From contig JAISZP010000340.1 of NCBI GenBank assembly GCA_031269135.1, positions 1-7,571 of the forward strand: a DNA stretch of 7,571 nucleotides, written 5' to 3'. The notes under the pieces are model-generated. The model was given only the letters and a program-made list of their open reading frames with translations. It did not search any database and was not told the DNA's origin. Below, piece by piece: positions 5,744 through 7,571 of this stretch (position 1 is the first letter of the stretch; every line of letters starts with the position of its first letter). The DNA comes from Deltaproteobacteria bacterium (GTDB taxonomy: Bacteria > Desulfobacterota > Desulfarculia > Adiutricales > Adiutricaceae). Position numbers and translations under genes: made by a program.

Positions 5744-6211
5744 TTACAGAAAAACGGTGTACGAAACATTGAATTCCTTGCCGATACGTTTGGCCATTTC
5801 CCGGCTTATGGGACGTTTGCCGCTTTCCATCTCGGAAACTCGATGTTTGGTCGCCCCGATGCGTTCGGCCAATTCTTTCTGGGTTAAATCTTCCTTGCCG
5901 CGCAAGCCGCGCAAGGCCATGCCGGGATAACCATCGGGAAAGGCTTCTTCGACGCTATAGAGCTCTTCTCCATGCTCATTGACTTCGCGAGCTTGATGGT
6001 CGTTAGAGTCTTTAGAGTCTTTCGCCGCCATGGCGTTGCTCATCGCTTTCATGACCCTGGCCAAATCTTGTTTCGGCAAGGTCAATAGAAGCTCGGCGGA
6101 ACCGGTGACGTCATCGATGCTTTTAATGAGAGCGGCCAATTCGCGAATGGGTGCGCTCAAGGATAATTCAGCTGATTCGCCGGTAATCCGCGTTTTCATG
6201 TACGCCTGCAT
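5744..6211 (-). CDS. Xre-family helix-turn-helix regulator, antitoxin-like
   Basis: This is a 155-residue DNA-binding protein. The C-terminal third (about 98-152) is a Cro/C1-type helix-turn-helix: LTQKELAERIGATKHRVSEM followed by ESGKRPIS, with the glycine, alanine and hydrophobic residues in the usual places. The preceding segment EEAFPDGYPGMALRG resembles linkers in HigA-like antitoxins. The N-terminal 60 residues form a predicted helical region I do not recognise, and a charged KDSKDSND linker is encoded by a 9-bp tandem repeat (6003-6020). The start at 6211 is supported by GGAGG six bases upstream; an alternative ATG lies at 6199. It may repress its own promoter or serve as the antitoxin of a toxin-antitoxin pair, but no recognised RelE/HigB toxin adjoins it. 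Function inferred from fold only. Confidence 0.85.
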   Translation of the reverse strand: MQAYMKTRITGESAELSLSAPIRELAALIKSIDDVTGSAELLLTLPKQDLARVMKAMSNAMAAKDSKDSNDHQAREVNEHGEELYSVEEAFPDGYPGMALRGLRGKEDLTQKELAERIGATKHRVSEMESGKRPISREMAKRIGKEFNVSYTVFL

Positions 6212-6302
6212 ATCTGACCTCCATAATCATTTCTTGCGTATCGGCTGCTTTCAAAACCGCCGCATAAACATGGCCTCCGGCGTCGAGGACGCTCATCGGC
6301 AT
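6168..6302 (-). CDS. Possible small protein overlapping the start of the Xre gene
   Basis: This 44-residue frame begins at 6302 (alternative ATG at 6296, better spaced from GGAGAG at 6306-6311) and ends 44 bases inside the Xre gene in another frame. Its sequence, including VLDAGGHVYAAVLKAADTQ and an MEVRYAG stretch, reads more like coding protein than noise. The size and the overlap with a regulator recall coupled toxin-antitoxin or regulator pairs, but no family is recognised. It could equally be a decayed gene or chance. Confidence 0.3.
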   Translation of the reverse strand: MPMSVLDAGGHVYAAVLKAADTQEMIMEVRYAGVHENADYRRIS

Positions 6303-6343
6303 TTACTCTCCACACGCCGGACACCGTTTTCCGGTCTACCTGA

Positions 6344-6460
6344 CTATCCAGAACGAGCCAGGCGATCGGCATGCTGCATCGCCGCACGGGCGGAACTCGG
6401 AATTATCGGTCGAAGAACGAATAGAAAACCGAAGATCAAAATCCTTATTGGGATCCTCAT
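6344..6460 (-). CDS. Possible short secreted or truncated protein with signal-peptide-like start
   Basis: This 38-residue frame starts with two arginines, continues with a hydrophobic core (ILIFGFLFVL), then a polar region and a plausible signal-peptidase site SSARA-A at 22-27, and stops soon after. Its ATG overlaps the TGA of a six-codon ORF (6457-6477, peptide MDQLNK) that has a good ribosome binding site, GGAGG at 6487-6491, so translation could be coupled. A signal peptide with almost no mature part suggests a truncated gene or frameshift; in-frame codons continue after the TAG. No family is recognised. Confidence 0.28.
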   Translation of the reverse strand: MRIPIRILIFGFLFVLRPIIPSSARAAMQHADRLARSG

Positions 6461-6508
6461 TTGTTTAATTGATCCATGCTGTTGATCCTCCCGGCATTTC
6501 ATCCATGT

Positions 6509-7571
6509 TTAGAGAGGCGCATCCTCCAACTCGAGAGGCGCGGCACGGTTGGTCTTCATCCCAGCGTTCCGATCGAGCCACTCCTCAACCACTCGGCGGG
6601 TAGCCTCCGACGGCGATTTGTTGCATGTCCGCTTCAGTTCCGATATAACCCATTCGGCGCCGCGGCGGGCGACCGAAAGGGTGCATCGTTCGGGCCAAAG
6701 CACTCTGTATACGTAAACGTTCTGACGGATGGCCACCCGTTCAAGGTATGAGGCGACGCAGTTGTGCTGCAGGCGTCCTTCCTCGGCCAGTTCCCTGGCT
6801 GTGGTAATCGGCAAAATAGATTCAGAACCTGTAATCGGAGGAGATGGCAAAGGAATATCCGTGTCTAGAGACGAGGCGCTGTTTATGTCCTCGACGAACT
6901 CGTCATGCATTTCCAACAGACGGCGAAGCTGGCGGATAGGCCCCGGATGCGCTCTGTTCGGGAAGAGAAGCTGGTGCATCGCCAAGATGTCTTGAAGCAT
7001 ATAGGCCGTCTTTGGTTTCCGATCCTCCTCCCGGCGGTGGGCAATTTCCTCGAGAAGCGTTGGAGCGGCGAGCGGAAGAAGAATAGGATCGGTTGCGATC
7101 CGGATAGCCCCGGCGTTTAGACGAGGAATGTGCGACATCGCCTTGAACGATGCGACGTCGAACATGCCCTGACGAATATAAAGGAGAGATGAGACGCTGA
7201 TGGCGTTGAAGATCACTTTAGCGAGCGTCTTCCTGGCTGCCTCGGTTGGCGGAAATCCAAGCCACGCGAGAACGTCGCGCTGTTTCTTGCCTCGCTGAAG
7301 CAGGGCGCGCGCCGACCGCAGCGGTCGTTGAACAGACGGACGGTGGTACACCCAGTTGGAAGCGAGCGCATACGCCAGAGCAGGATTCGACGCCGTCAGG
7401 TCGAAAGCCGCCTCTCCGCACCGTGCCAGGAAGGATAACATGTGCCATTGACGTTCTGGAAAGAGACGAATAATCTCACGTACTTCCGAGGGGATTGTCT
7501 CATACCACTTGAGCCAAGCCAATTCAGCGGGATTGGCCTTCTGAGCCCCAAAAGGCAAGCAGAAAGGCGGC
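6509..7571 (-). CDS. PcfJ-domain protein, 5' end outside the window
   Basis: The frame is open to the right edge, so the N-terminus is probably missing; a TTG at 7558 is only a possible start and gives 349 residues. In that numbering the C-terminal region (about 255-330) has the PcfJ-like pattern: GRLQHNCVASYLERV, then a YVYRV strand, an LWPERCTLSV strand, a WVISELKR strand and a conserved Asn in CNKSP. The upstream region is helical and Ala/Leu-rich, including NPALAYALA. PcfJ is named after a gene of the conjugative plasmid pCF10; the biochemical role of the family is unknown, and members occur on plasmids, phages and scattered chromosomal islands. The upstream helical part resembles longer chromosomal members. 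It lies on the same strand as the Xre gene, about 300 bases ahead of it. Confidence 0.8.
   Translation of the reverse strand, partial: PPFCLPFGAQKANPAELAWLKWYETIPSEVREIIRLFPERQWHMLSFLARCGEAAFDLTASNPALAYALASNWVYHRPSVQRPLRSARALLQRGKKQRDVLAWLGFPPTEAARKTLAKVIFNAISVSSLLYIRQGMFDVASFKAMSHIPRLNAGAIRIATDPILLPLAAPTLLEEIAHRREEDRKPKTAYMLQDILAMHQLLFPNRAHPGPIRQLRRLLEMHDEFVEDINSASSLDTDIPLPSPPITGSESILPITTARELAEEGRLQHNCVASYLERVAIRQNVYVYRVLWPERCTLSVARRGAEWVISELKRTCNKSPSEATRRVVEEWLDRNAGMKTNRAAPLELEDAPL

Noticed and set aside
6030..6485. Plus-strand frame of 151 residues opposite the Xre gene and the gap
   Set aside because: It is antisense to the well-supported helix-turn-helix gene, has no ribosome binding site, and its product shows no recognisable domain.

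Overview
The window looks like a chromosomal piece from a deltaproteobacterium (Desulfobacterota). The left end keeps the order usual in that group: a likely ispE tail, tRNA-Gln(UUG), prs, then a Ctc-type rplY. The formate-tetrahydrofolate ligase on the right is of the long, roughly 590-residue form that I associate with sulfate-reducing, syntrophic or acetogenic members. This placement is inference from gene order and protein type; genus cannot be read from the sequence. Coding parts are moderately GC-rich, while the spacers are strongly AT-rich.

Layout. Positions 1-92 hold the last codons of a plus-strand gene, probably ispE. tRNA-Gln follows at 144-220, with an intrinsic terminator at 279-312. 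prs (359-1309) and rplY (1353-2030) lie 43 bases apart and are probably co-transcribed: one makes PRPP, the other a 5S-rRNA-binding ribosomal protein. pth, which often follows rplY in this group, is absent here. Instead a small FMN nitroreductase gene (2160-2693) follows and closes on a strong terminator at 2753-2785.

Positions 2786-3385 are AT-rich with no gene. A near-consensus sigma70 promoter at 3386-3413 then starts a leader of about 340 nucleotides ahead of fhs (3759-5531). The leader contains a long bulged hairpin (3423-3473), a copy of GGCTTTTT that can pair with the 5' arm of a downstream terminator, and that intrinsic terminator itself (3557-3594) far upstream of the start codon. 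A second structured segment follows, with seven bases complementary to the start codon. This is the architecture of a riboswitch or attenuator. It did not match any folate, ZTP, SAM, glycine or T-box consensus I could recall, and it is the most interesting item in the window. fhs ends on a 15-bp terminator at 5566-5605.

From about 5606 to the end the character is accessory. All convincing genes are on the minus strand: a PcfJ-domain protein running off the right edge (6509-7571), a gap with two doubtful small ORFs (one with a signal-peptide-like start), and an Xre-type helix-turn-helix regulator (5744-6211). This looks like a mobile or defence/antitoxin-type module beside core metabolism, but no integrase, transposase or att site is visible.
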